Below, one piece after another: positions 50,764 through 58,842 of a stretch of DNA of 64,000 bases. Source of the stretch: an uncultured Lachnospiraceae bacterium (GTDB lineage Bacteria; Bacillota; Clostridia; Lachnospirales; Lachnospiraceae); contig CAJUEX010000009.1 of the NCBI GenBank assembly GCA_910585715.1, positions 1 to 64,000 on the forward strand, read 5' to 3'. Positions within the stretch are counted from its first letter, which is position 1, and each line of letters starts with the position of its first letter. Both the position numbers and the translations under genes were made by a program. The notes beneath the pieces were generated by a model. The model worked only from the letters and a program-made list of their open reading frames with translations, was not told the origin of the DNA and searched no databases.

Positions 50764-50774
50764 GTCGATAACCA

Positions 50775-50922
50775 GCAGGAGAGGCGGTGGCATATAAAAG
50801 TCTTCCGGGCCTTGATGAAGTCGCCAGCACTTACGCACCGTACTTTGGTGCGTTAGTACTGCTGCGTCTTCATAGAGCGAGAGCGTGCCAGGAAGACTTT
50901 TATATGCCACCGCCTCTCCTGC
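50775..50922. repeat. Very long hairpin element 2
   Basis: Arms 50775-50806 and 50891-50922 are perfectly complementary over 32 bases. Inside are further paired segments (ATGAAG/CTTCAT, ACGCACC/GGTGCGT), so almost the whole 148 bases can fold into one nested rod. The outer end (GAGAGGCGGT...ACCGCCTCTC) resembles that of element 1. An open frame crosses it but is only a by-product of the repeat. Confidence 0.85.
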
Positions 50923-50963
50923 GTCCTCCCTCCACACCCCCTCATTCTCCCATCTCCGACAAA

Positions 50964-52070
50964 CTACTCATTACTATTAGAACGATAAGTATTATTATAA
51001 CGAGGATCCTTCATAGAAGGTTCCTTCCCTGTCTGCGCATACTTCCCGGCCATAGTGCCCGCCTGTTTTCCGATTTTATTGAGCCCTTCCTGGGTAAAGT
51101 GCAGCCCATCGCCCTGATAATAGCTTTTATCTAAACCGGAGGCAATGGTGGAAATCAATACGAAATTTCTGTTTTCCATGCAGATGCTTGTCTGGGCAGC
51201 TGCAATACGGTCAAAGGTTTTGGGGGAATTCATGTTGTTTCCGATACGGATAATCATGCACTTTTCCACATCTGATTTTTCACGGATACGCCCTAACATA
51301 ATCATAAGGTGCTGTTTATAAGCAAAAGTGGAAATATCATAGGTTGCATCATTTTCCCCTTGGAAAAATACCATATAGCAGTGGCGGACTTTGATGCCCT
51401 GCTTTTTTAAGATGCGCTTTGTTTTATTGGCGGAATTTATCACCTTTTTATAGTAGGAGGTGCTCCACTGGCCAAGGCCGGTTGCGCCTCTTGCAGTATT
51501 GGAAGCAACAATCGGAACACCGGTCTGGGTAAAGTAAGCATTGGCAAAAGCAGAAGCCAGCGTTCCGCCGCTGTCTTTTGTTATCTTTCCTTTTTGCTGT
51601 ACGCCAAAGGGCTCCCTTAAGGGACTCAACTTATTTTTGGTGAAAAGTACTTCATAGCCTGCGCCATCCTTTAATACAGGCGCTTTGGAGGCTTTTCCCA
51701 CGTTGGTCATATTGCTTTGCCCGGCAAAGATGATAATATCCACCTCATCTCTTACTGTAACTTTGCAGGAAATCTTCTTTCCGGCAGTGGTAGTAACTGT
51801 AATGCGGGTGGAGCCTGCTTTTTTTCCTTGTACCTTTCCTTTTTTGCTCACTGTGGCAATGGAAGGATTGGCGGATGAAAAAGAAGCGGCTTTTCCCTTT
51901 TTTGGTAATAAAGAAAAGGTTTCTCCCACTAATATATTTTTGGACGTATAATTAAGTCTGGAAGGAGCAGCCTCAACGGTTTCCGGTAATGCGGATATGG
52001 AAGTTCCAAGAGGAGATAAAGCCAAAAGCAGTGCAATGATTAAAATCCCGAATCCTTTTTTCAATTTCAA
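50964..52070 (-). CDS. Secreted SGNH/SASA-type esterase with bacterial Ig-like domain
   Basis: A 368-residue exported protein from TTG 52070 with AGGAGG seven bases before. Signal peptide to about residue 34, then a Big2-like domain (SRLNYTSKNILVGETFSLLPKKG ... GSTRITVTTTAGKKI). The catalytic domain carries the serine motif FAGQSNM, then FFQGENDAT and GDGLHFTQEG, as in sialate O-acetylesterase (CE6) type enzymes. It probably removes acetyl groups from surface or host glycans. It is a close paralogue of the next gene. Confidence 0.87.
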   Translation of the reverse strand: MKLKKGFGILIIALLLALSPLGTSISALPETVEAAPSRLNYTSKNILVGETFSLLPKKGKAASFSSANPSIATVSKKGKVQGKKAGSTRITVTTTAGKKISCKVTVRDEVDIIIFAGQSNMTNVGKASKAPVLKDGAGYEVLFTKNKLSPLREPFGVQQKGKITKDSGGTLASAFANAYFTQTGVPIVASNTARGATGLGQWSTSYYKKVINSANKTKRILKKQGIKVRHCYMVFFQGENDATYDISTFAYKQHLMIMLGRIREKSDVEKCMIIRIGNNMNSPKTFDRIAAAQTSICMENRNFVLISTIASGLDKSYYQGDGLHFTQEGLNKIGKQAGTMAGKYAQTGKEPSMKDPRYNNTYRSNSNE

Positions 52071-52086
52071 ATTTGTGTCCTCCTGT

Positions 52087-53223
52087 TTATTTTGCCGGCT
52101 TGTATGTATTTTTATATTTTGGATCCTTTAATACAGGTTTTTTTCCGGTTAGTTTGTAGGATGCCGCATTGGTGCCGGCTTCTTTGCCTAAAATATTCAG
52201 ACCCTTCTGAGTCAGATGGATGCCGTCTTCCTGATAATAGCCGGCTTTAAAGGAAGCAGCTTTTAAAGATACCAGGACAAAATCCTGATTGTTCCTGCAT
52301 AAGTCTGTTTGGGCCTTTACTATATCTTTATATAAGTCCGGGTCTTTGGCATAGCTGCCTATGCGGATTAAAAGGCATTTTTCTACGGGACAGGTTTTTT
52401 GCAGATTGCGAAACATCTGTGTAATTCTTTTTTTGTAGAAGCTCTGGCTTGTTCCGGCAAATCCGTCATTTTCCCCCTGCATGAAGACCAGATAGCAGTT
52501 TTCTACTTTCAGTCCTCTTGCTTTCAGTGCTTTTTGTGCCTGTTTTACTCTGGCGGCCACTTCTTTATAATGAATGGTGCTCCAGCTGACACAGCCGGAA
52601 CCGGTAACGGTGGCGCTGACAGCTACTACGGGAGTCTGGGTTTTTTGATAATATGCCTGCACAAAGGCAGTAACCATGGAACCGGTGCGAAGCCCGCTGT
52701 CGTTTAAGCTGTTTCTGTCCTGTCCCATACCAAATGGCTCTTTTAGCGGTGAAAGACTGCCGGCATGGGTAACAGTCCTGCTTTCATAACCGGCCCCCTC
52801 CGGAAGCTTGGGAATGCCGCTTAAACTGCCTCGTCCTGTCATATTGCTTTGTCCGGCAAAAACAATTAAATCTACAGTATCCCTAACCTTAATGCGGCAG
52901 CGGTAAGTTTTCTTGCCGCAGGAAGCGGTAATGACAGTAGTACCGGCTGATTTTGCCTTTACCTGACCGAAAGAGGAAACAGAGGCAATTTTTTTATTTT
53001 TGCTGGAAAACTTTACGGTTCCTCCGGCATTCTTCAATTTCAGTTCTACGGTTTCTCCTTTTAGAAGAGATTTTTTTGAATAATTTAAAGAAGGTCTTCC
53101 TGCTGCTTCTGCAACGGATATGTCTGCAGATATATCTGTAACTGCATTGCAAAATGAAAGCGGCGGAAATAAAAATAATGTGAATGCCCATAGAATCCAC
53201 AGGATTTTTCGATGTGTAGCCAT
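52087..53223 (-). CDS. Secreted SGNH/SASA-type esterase with bacterial Ig-like domain (paralogue)
   Basis: A 378-residue exported protein with the same plan as its neighbour: signal peptide (WILWAFTLFLFPPLSF), Ig-like domain (KSLLKGETVELKLKNAGG, GTTVITASCGKKT), FAGQSNM serine block, MQGENDGF and EDGIHLTQKG. The two genes are 16 bases apart in one operon and clearly arose by duplication; identity is highest around the catalytic blocks. Different substrates or dosage could explain why both are kept. Confidence 0.87.
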   Translation of the reverse strand: MATHRKILWILWAFTLFLFPPLSFCNAVTDISADISVAEAAGRPSLNYSKKSLLKGETVELKLKNAGGTVKFSSKNKKIASVSSFGQVKAKSAGTTVITASCGKKTYRCRIKVRDTVDLIVFAGQSNMTGRGSLSGIPKLPEGAGYESRTVTHAGSLSPLKEPFGMGQDRNSLNDSGLRTGSMVTAFVQAYYQKTQTPVVAVSATVTGSGCVSWSTIHYKEVAARVKQAQKALKARGLKVENCYLVFMQGENDGFAGTSQSFYKKRITQMFRNLQKTCPVEKCLLIRIGSYAKDPDLYKDIVKAQTDLCRNNQDFVLVSLKAASFKAGYYQEDGIHLTQKGLNILGKEAGTNAASYKLTGKKPVLKDPKYKNTYKPAK

Positions 53224-53382
53224 AAGAACCCCCTGTATTGTATAATGGAATATATTTGTCTTCCAGTTTACTAGGACTAGGGAGGTTTTTCAACAAAAAT
53301 TGTATTAAATTGCGGAAAAAAGTAATAGTGTGGTGTTTTTTGAAAAAATATTAAGAAATGCAAAAGTTCCGCTTCCCGTTCT

Positions 53383-53410
53383 TTACAAATACAAAAGGAA
53401 CTTATATAAT
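53383..53410 (+). promoter_or_regulatory. Promoter of the small exported protein / ptsI operon
   Basis: TTACAA (53383-53388) and TATAAT (53405-53410) with a 16-base spacer, about 56 bases before the start codon. Confidence 0.6.
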
Positions 53411-53466
53411 AAAGTAATACAAAAAAGTAATAAAAATTCAACAATTGAAGAATGAGAGGACAGGCT

Positions 53467-53952
53467 ATGAAAAAAACGAAAATACGCATAAAAAGAACAA
53501 TATCCCTTTTACTGACCCTTTCTCTGATTATAACCCTTTGGGGAGGGATGGGAACAGAAGCACAGGCGGCATCCGCCAATAAATACGGCACATATACAGG
53601 TTCTAAGCCGGACAAGTACAGCTATACTGGAAATACGGTGCATATTATGCCAAAGAAGGTATTTTATTCCAAATCCAACGGTAAGCTTTATTATTATGCT
53701 TATGTTTACAATAATACAGATAAGACTATATACGGAATGAAGGATTTGAAGATTACAGTCAGAACTTCTTCCAATAAAAGAATTGCTTCCAAGACATTTT
53801 ATAAAGGGAAAAAGAAAAAAATGACTATTAATCCCGGATCTTATAAGACGATTTGCTTTGTGTTTGAAAAGAAATACATCAAAAATAAAAAGTTTTATTT
53901 TGGCACTGCGAAAAAGCTAAGAACGCAGGCTGAGTTTGTTTATTACATTTAA
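53467..53952 (+). CDS. Small exported protein of unknown function
   Basis: A 161-residue protein from ATG 53467 with GAGG upstream. A signal peptide ends near GTEAQAA, and the mature part is rich in Tyr, Lys and Thr with beta character (KLYYYAYVYNNTDKTIYGMKDLKITVRTSS). It resembles Lachnospiraceae SLAP/FxLYD-like exported domains that bind surfaces, but the match is loose. It ends two bases before ptsI, an unexpected neighbour. Confidence 0.65.
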   Translation: MKKTKIRIKRTISLLLTLSLIITLWGGMGTEAQAASANKYGTYTGSKPDKYSYTGNTVHIMPKKVFYSKSNGKLYYYAYVYNNTDKTIYGMKDLKITVRTSSNKRIASKTFYKGKKKKMTINPGSYKTICFVFEKKYIKNKKFYFGTAKKLRTQAEFVYYI

Positions 53953-53954
53953 CT

Positions 53955-55577
53955 ATGAAGAAAGTAACTGGAACATCCATATTAAAGGGTATTGCAATCG
54001 GCAGGATTCTGTTTTATCAAAAAAGAGAGCAACAGATAAAACCTGTTAAGGTTACAGATGTCCGGACGGAAAAAAAACGGTATGAAGAAGCAAGGAAAAC
54101 AGCAGTCCTGCAATTGAAAGAACTGCAGAAAAAAGCGGAAAAAGAAGTGGGACCGATGGATGCCGGAGTATTTGAAGCCCATGCTGTAATGGTAGAGGAT
54201 GAAGATTATGCGGATTCTGTTTTAAAGATTATTGAAACACAGCAGGTAAATGCAGAATTTGCAGTGGCAATTACCGGAGACGACTTTTTTAAGATGTTTT
54301 CCGGGATGGATGATGACTTTTTTAAGGCACGGGCGGCAGATGTAAAGGATGTTTCTGAAAGGCTTATTGATATTCTGTCAGGGAAAGGAAATGCCGGAAA
54401 TCTGGTGAATGAGCCTGTTATTGTTGTGGCGGATGAGTTATCGCCCAGCGAAACTATTCAAATGGACAAAGGAAAGCTGCTTGGATTTGTGACGAGGCAG
54501 GGCTCCGCCAATTCCCATACGGCAATTCTGGCAAAGACCATGGACATTCCGGCGTTGATAGGAGTAGATATCAAAAAAGAGTGGAATGGCAAAACGGCAA
54601 TCATTGACGGATATTTGGGGAATTTGTATATTGAGCCGGATAAGGAAATATATAATCAAATGAGGGCTCATTTGGAAGAAGACCAAAAAGCCAAAGCATT
54701 GCTCCGGGAACTAAGAGGAAAAGAAGACGTAACGCTGGATGGAAAAAAGATAAAATTGTATGCAAATATTGGAAGTGTAAGTGATGTGGCAAGCGTGCTT
54801 GCCAATGATGCTGCCGGAATCGGGCTTTTTAGAAGCGAGTTTCTTTATCTGGAGGCAAAGGATTATCCAAGTGAGGAAAGCCAGTTTCAGGCATATAAAG
54901 CCGTAGCGGAAAATATGGCAGGCAAAGAAGTGATTATCAGGACACTGGACATTGGCGCTGATAAGCAGGCGGATTACTTTCAACTGGAAAGGGAAGAAAA
55001 TCCGGCAATGGGTTACCGGGCAATTCGCATATGTCTGGAGCAGCCGGAGATTTTTAAAACACAGCTTCGCGCATTGCTGAGGGCAAGTGCATTTGGAAAT
55101 ATTTCCATTATGTATCCAATGATTATCTCTGTGGAAGAGGTGCGTAAGATTAAGGGAATTGTAGAGTCGGTTAAGGCAGAACTGGATGCACAGGAAATTC
55201 CTTACGGGGAGTTTGAGCAGGGAATTATGATTGAAACTCCCGCTGCTGTTATGATTAGTGATTTATTGGCAGAAGAAGTGGACTTTTTCAGCATCGGAAC
55301 AAACGATTTAACGCAATATATATTGGCGATTGACCGTCAGAACAGAAAGCTGGATGGTATTTACGATTCTCATCATCCTGCAGTGCTTCGCATGATTCAG
55401 ATGACTGTTGAAAACGGCCATAAGCACGGTTGTCAGGTAGGCATCTGCGGAGAGCTTGCGGCTGACCCTGCATTGACAAGAACATTTCTTAAGATGGGAA
55501 TTGACGAGCTTTCCGTGCCTCCATCCCTTGTACTGCCTATTCGAAAGAATATACGGGAAATGGAGCTGGGGGAATGA
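53955..55577 (+). CDS. ptsI: PTS enzyme I (phosphoenolpyruvate-protein phosphotransferase)
   Basis: A 540-residue protein of normal length. The phosphorylated His188 is in GSANSHTAILAKTMDIPALIG. The N-terminal domain (GIAIGRILFY) and the C-terminal PEP-binding barrel (LFRSEFLY, RTLDIGADKQ, NPAMGYRAIR, FFSIGTNDLTQYILAIDRQN, VGICGELAAD) are intact. It passes phosphate from PEP to HPr, the first step of all PTS sugar uptake. No ptsH is adjacent; the gene sits behind a small exported protein and no clear ribosome site is visible, so translation may be coupled. Confidence 0.96.
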   Translation: MKKVTGTSILKGIAIGRILFYQKREQQIKPVKVTDVRTEKKRYEEARKTAVLQLKELQKKAEKEVGPMDAGVFEAHAVMVEDEDYADSVLKIIETQQVNAEFAVAITGDDFFKMFSGMDDDFFKARAADVKDVSERLIDILSGKGNAGNLVNEPVIVVADELSPSETIQMDKGKLLGFVTRQGSANSHTAILAKTMDIPALIGVDIKKEWNGKTAIIDGYLGNLYIEPDKEIYNQMRAHLEEDQKAKALLRELRGKEDVTLDGKKIKLYANIGSVSDVASVLANDAAGIGLFRSEFLYLEAKDYPSEESQFQAYKAVAENMAGKEVIIRTLDIGADKQADYFQLEREENPAMGYRAIRICLEQPEIFKTQLRALLRASAFGNISIMYPMIISVEEVRKIKGIVESVKAELDAQEIPYGEFEQGIMIETPAAVMISDLLAEEVDFFSIGTNDLTQYILAIDRQNRKLDGIYDSHHPAVLRMIQMTVENGHKHGCQVGICGELAADPALTRTFLKMGIDELSVPPSLVLPIRKNIREMELGE

Positions 55578-55687
55578 ACCGGATCGGGAAGGAAAGAAAA
55601 TAGGCAAGGTGGCATACCACAATACAAGGGAAATATTTGAGAATGGTAGGATAATCAATTTTACAGGTGATTTTTTTAATCGTACTT

Positions 55688-55850
55688 ACTGCCAAGTAAT
55701 TTAATTTTTTATCTGCCTGCTCTCATGATTCATATGATAGTCTTCACGATAAATCAGTTGGGAAACAGGAACGATTTCATAACTTTGTTCCTTTAAATTT
55801 GTAATCATGGAATCTACACCATAGTCCTTCCAGTCTAGACTATCCACACA
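55688..55850 (-). pseudogene. Truncated, internally deleted copy of a polysaccharide deacetylase 3' end
   Basis: The stretch repeats the 3' end (and some flanking bases) of the deacetylase gene at 57659-58450 in the same orientation. Residues are shared on both sides of an in-frame gap: DSLDWKDYGVDS joins directly to MITNLKEQ, losing about 33 residues. The rest of the gene is missing. It is not expected to be functional. Confidence 0.85.
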
Positions 55851-55922
55851 CGTTATAAAAATAAAGTAGTCGAAGAATTTATTTCTTTGGCTATTTTTTG
55901 TTAAATTAGTGGAGGACAAGCT

Positions 55923-56194
55923 ATGGCTAAGAATAAGAGAGAACTAAAAAGTATTCAGAAAACAATACAGCCTCCATTCAGGGGAAAGTTAAAAAGAAAC
56001 ATAATAAAAATTCTGTAGCAGGAGAAAATGAGTATTCTGCAATTTCTTTGGAAAATATGTATTTGTGGGAAAAAGAAATGGAATATACAGAAGAGAACCG
56101 GCAGGATATGATTAAAACAGGGCTCCGCTACATGAAGATAGTTGCAGATAAGGAATTTGCATATACAGCATATACATATGCAAAAAGAGTATGA
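55923..56194 (+). pseudogene. Frameshifted small gene
   Basis: ATG 55923 has GGAGG in front and reads MAKNKRELKSIQKTIQPP before an early stop at about 56020. The next frame continues to 56194 with protein-like sequence (EYSAISLENMYLWEKEMEYTEENRQDM, IVADKEFAYTAYTYAKRV). One base lost near 55978 would join them into a product of about 90 residues. I do not recognise the family. Confidence 0.45.
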
Positions 56195-56224
56195 AACGGA
56201 ATACTTCCTGAAGGAAAGCATTTA

Positions 56225-56317
56225 GGATGGGGACCATGTACTATACTTTTCATGTCGATTAGTATAGTTGCCTGCTATATTTGCCAATGGTTAGACGGAA
56301 AGAACGACAATAGTTAG
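56225..56317 (+). pseudogene. Degenerate copy of a small membrane toxin
   Basis: The frame ends ICQWLDGKNDNS, closely matching the end of the peptide at 56614-56709 (VCKWLDGNDSDN), but is shorter in the membrane segment and has no start with a ribosome site; ATG 56252 would give 21 residues. The terminator and antisense promoter downstream are kept, so a full locus has decayed in its toxin part. Confidence 0.6.
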
Positions 56318-56348
56318 CCTTGGTCTGCTCAACCGTAAAAAGGAGAAG

Positions 56349-56416
56349 AAAACCCAGAGGGTGCCACCTCTGGGTTTTCGTTTTGCCCACACTTTGTATG
56401 ATGGCATCATTTTCCT
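56349..56416 (-). ncRNA. Probable antisense RNA of the degenerate toxin locus
   Basis: On the minus strand CTGATT (56446-56451) and TATACT (56423-56428), 17 bases apart, would start a transcript near 56416 that runs into the bidirectional hairpin AAAACCCAGAGG/CCTCTGGGTTTT (56349-56378). It mirrors the intact locus that follows. Confidence 0.5.
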
Positions 56417-56536
56417 AGGCGTAGTATAGCATATGCCCACGAGAAAATCAGTTATTCCTGTTTTTTGCATAACTTATGTATGAGATTAATGCGAGGAAAA
56501 ATGAAAAGGCGAGGGAAGAGTTTCTTCCGGAATGGA

Positions 56537-56565
56537 TTGTGACTGTCGAAATATTTTGATATAAT
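56537..56565 (+). promoter_or_regulatory. Promoter of the intact small-toxin gene
   Basis: TTGTGA (56537-56542) and TATAAT (56560-56565), 17 bases apart, about 50 bases before the toxin start. Confidence 0.7.
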
Positions 56566-56613
56566 ACAGTTGTTGTCGCACCCAATCTGGCAACAGAAAG
56601 GGGGTGTGTCATT

Positions 56614-56709
56614 TTGGAAATCATTATATCTTTTCTTGTTTCCGTTGTGGCAAGTATGGTTGGCTACTATGTTTGCAAATGGTTAGACGGAAATGACAGC
56701 GACAATTAG
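56614..56709 (+). CDS. Small membrane toxin (type I candidate)
   Basis: A 31-residue peptide from TTG 56614 after AAGGGGGTG. It has one membrane segment (IIISFLVSVVASMVGYYV) and the end CKWLDGNDSDN. Single-span peptides with such a short polar tail are typical of Fst/Ldr-like type I toxins. GGGTG in its ribosome site can pair with CACCC (56579-56583) upstream, hiding the site. An antisense RNA promoter faces it from 56819-56847. The toxin would act on the cytoplasmic membrane. Confidence 0.75.
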   Translation: MEIIISFLVSVVASMVGYYVCKWLDGNDSDN

Positions 56710-56742
56710 CCTGACGGATGCTCTACCGTACAAAATGAGAAG

Positions 56743-56812
56743 AATCCCCAGTAGCGGCCACTACTGGGGATTCGTTTTGTGTGTCATTTGGACACTACAT
56801 CTTTTCTTAGCT
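56743..56812 (-). ncRNA. Probable antisense RNA of the intact toxin locus
   Basis: The minus-strand promoter is near consensus: TTGATT (56842-56847), a 17-base spacer, TATAAT (56819-56824). The RNA runs toward the toxin gene and meets the shared hairpin AATCCCCAGTAG/CTACTGGGGATT (56743-56772), which can stop transcripts from both sides. Confidence 0.65.
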
Positions 56813-57284
56813 GATGCTATTATAACATATGCACTCAGCTAAATCAAGTATTCCTGCTTTTTACCAAACTATACCAAATTATAGCAAAATTATAATAGAT
56901 ATCATATAGAGGTTTTTTGTCGGGGTCAAGGGACAGAAAGTCCCTGTCCTTGGCAAGCGTGGAAATTGCCAATGTTTATATGCTTACAAATACTTTGTAA
57001 TACAAAAACACAAAAATGCAAAATTCAGGCTAATAAATAAATTACAAACTGCATATTAAAACTAATTGGACAGTGTATTATAATAAAAAGGAAGGAAACA
57101 TATTTGGCATCAAATTCCTTTCCGTTGAACAGAACTGGTATTTTTGCAGGGAGGAGAGAGAAAACAAAGATGTGTAAAACAATTAGTATCATCAACAACA
57201 ATTTTATATATCAAAAAAGAACATTTTATTGAGGCATATGATAGGCACTCTTTTTATTTCCAAATTTGAAAGGAGGAAATATAA

Positions 57285-57383
57285 ATGCAATACATTACAT
57301 ATGATGGTTTGATTCAAATTAGTACATTTGTTGTGATTTTAATCGGACTTGTTTACACAATATATAATAAAGGGAAAAAATAA
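57285..57383 (+). CDS. Small holin-like membrane peptide (type I toxin candidate)
   Basis: A 32-residue peptide with AAAGGAGG before its ATG: MQYITYDGLIQISTFVVILI, then a short basic end YNKGKK. The form matches 'putative holin-like toxin' peptides. ATTTCC and GGAAAT around the ribosome site can pair. A 14-bp terminator stem follows at 57454. A facing antisense promoter is not clear here. The 200 bases before it hold only a possible 20-codon frame (ATG 57170) after a GGGAGGAG sequence. Confidence 0.7.
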   Translation: MQYITYDGLIQISTFVVILIGLVYTIYNKGKK

Positions 57384-57453
57384 GCTGTCATTTAAAACTG
57401 CTATAGAGTATCTCTATTTAGTGATAAAAGTAAAAAAAGGAGGGCTCTAGATG

Positions 57454-57508
57454 AAGTGAATCCCTTTCGTTAGACTTTCATTTTTGTCTAATAAAAAGGG
57501 ATTCACTT
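57454..57508 (+). terminator. Long terminator stem after the third small peptide
   Basis: AAGTGAATCCCTTT (57454-57467) pairs perfectly with AAAGGGATTCACTT (57495-57508), with an inner TTAGAC/GTCTAA pair. There is no T-run after it, so it may also be the core of an antisense RNA. Confidence 0.65.
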
Positions 57509-57658
57509 GACTGCAAAGATAAGATGATTATTTTAGCCTGATTAATTTGCAAGGAGGTACAACTTAGTACCACTTACCTTTAAAGGCATTTTAGTACATA
57601 TAAGTGAAAAAAACAATTAGTTTAAGGGGAAAATTATATAAAGTTACTGCCAGGTAAT

Positions 57659-58450
57659 TTAATTTTTTATCTGCCTTCCCTCATGATTCATATGATAATC
57701 CTCCCGATAAATCAGTTGGGAAACAGGAACGATTTCATAACCCTGTTCTTTTAAATTAGTAATCATGGCATCCAAAGCCTGAGCAGTATACTTGGCGCCG
57801 TTGTGGCAGAGGATGATACTGCCGTTGCCTAAATGCTTATGCTGGGTGACGGTTTTTATAATAGAATCAACACCATAATCCTTCCAGTCCAGACTATCCA
57901 CATCCCATTGTATTGTATAATAATTACATGCCTTTGCATTGGTTATGACATGATTGTCATAGTCTCCGTAAGGAGGACGGAACAGGAACATATCATATCC
58001 CGTCAGTTCCTTTACTTTGTTATGTACCTGCATCAGTTCATCCTGACATTGCTCATCACTTAGCTGGGACATATTTTTATGGTTTTCACTGTGGTTTCCC
58101 AGGTCGTGTCCAGCGGCAAGAATTGCCTTCACATCCTCCGGATAGGATTCCACCCAGCCTCCGGTCATAAAAAATGTTACGTGTACATTATGTTTTTTTA
58201 GTATTTCCAAAATAGTGGCAGTATCTTCATTTCCCCAAGCCGCATCGAAGCTCAGGGCTATTTTTTTTTCATCCGTTTCCACACAATAAACAGGAAGTTC
58301 TCTGCCATCCACACTATTGCTCACCGTTACGTTTTCAGAAGCATATTTGCCGATTGCCAGTGCCAGAAACAACATACCAAACCAAAAGAAACCGGATTTT
58401 ACAAATTTCTTCAGGGTTTGAAAGAAATTTTCTTTTCCCATAAAATTCAC
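57659..58450 (-). CDS. Polysaccharide deacetylase (CE4, PdaA/NodB type)
   Basis: A 263-residue membrane-anchored enzyme: anchor at about residues 18-38, then NodB motifs KIALSFDAAWGNEDT (motif 1, Asp present), HDLGNHSENHKNM (zinc His pair), RPPYGDYDNHV, DVDSLDWKDYG and IILCHNG. It removes N-acetyl groups from peptidoglycan or another beta-linked polymer outside the cell. The second Asp of the usual FDDG motif is replaced (FDAAW), as in the sporulation-type PdaB/CE4 subgroup. Its 3' end is duplicated at 55688-55850. Confidence 0.9.
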   Translation of the reverse strand: MNFMGKENFFQTLKKFVKSGFFWFGMLFLALAIGKYASENVTVSNSVDGRELPVYCVETDEKKIALSFDAAWGNEDTATILEILKKHNVHVTFFMTGGWVESYPEDVKAILAAGHDLGNHSENHKNMSQLSDEQCQDELMQVHNKVKELTGYDMFLFRPPYGDYDNHVITNAKACNYYTIQWDVDSLDWKDYGVDSIIKTVTQHKHLGNGSIILCHNGAKYTAQALDAMITNLKEQGYEIVPVSQLIYREDYHMNHEGRQIKN

Positions 58451-58623
58451 CGTATATATCCTATTGCCATAATATATGACAGAAACGGCTTTTCCTATTC
58501 CCAGTACTTTATTGACATATTATAACATAAGATAAATACAATGGAAATTTGGACATGACATAATTGTCAATGGATAAAAATTAGTAAATTTTCACAAAAA
58601 AAATTAAACATTTTAACGAAGGC

Positions 58624-58652
58624 TGGACAAGTAAAAAACGAAATGTTACAAT
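58624..58652 (+). promoter_or_regulatory. Promoter of the Ig-repeat surface protein gene
   Basis: TGGACA (58624-58629) and TACAAT (58647-58652), 17 bases apart. The leader to the start codon is about 180 bases and can form small hairpins (GTGATA/TATCAC, GGCAA/TTGCC). The rest of 58451-58620 holds only promoter-like AT-rich sequence. Confidence 0.55.
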
Positions 58653-58725
58653 ACAATTCCTTTCCAAGACGTGATATGTTCTATCACAATTTCCCAAATG
58701 CAGACAAAAAATACAAAGAAAAGGG

Positions 58726-58842
58726 GTGATATCAAGCATCAGAAAAGATGGGGGGACCAGACCATGCAGAATAGGCCAAAATGGCAATGATATTGCCCCT
58801 TGGCAGCAAAGACAAATCATAAAAAAGAGAGGAAGAATATGA
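58726..58842 (+). CDS. Possible leader ORF coupled to the surface protein
   Basis: A 38-codon frame from GTG 58726 whose stop overlaps the next start as ATGA. The ribosome site touches the GTG, so translation is doubtful. If made, it would couple translation of the downstream gene to its own. The peptide is basic and matches nothing I know. Confidence 0.25.
   Translation: MISSIRKDGGTRPCRIGQNGNDIAPWQQRQIIKKRGRI

Noticed and set aside
50787..51134. Open frame of 115 codons across long hairpin element 2
   Set aside because: It covers both hairpin arms and runs into the 3' end of an esterase gene on the other strand; the coding look comes from the repeat.
57451..57459. Two-codon ORF (ATG AAG TGA) after AAAGGAGG
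   Set aside because: It lies in a terminator arm and is too short to support; noted only as a possible minimal ORF.
55578..57650. Insertion sequence or transposon
   Set aside because: No transposase fragment or terminal inverted repeats were found; the repeats are gene-end duplications and terminators.
58653..58838. Cyclic di-GMP riboswitch in the surface-protein leader
   Set aside because: Small hairpins are present, but the conserved core sequences of the known class are not found.
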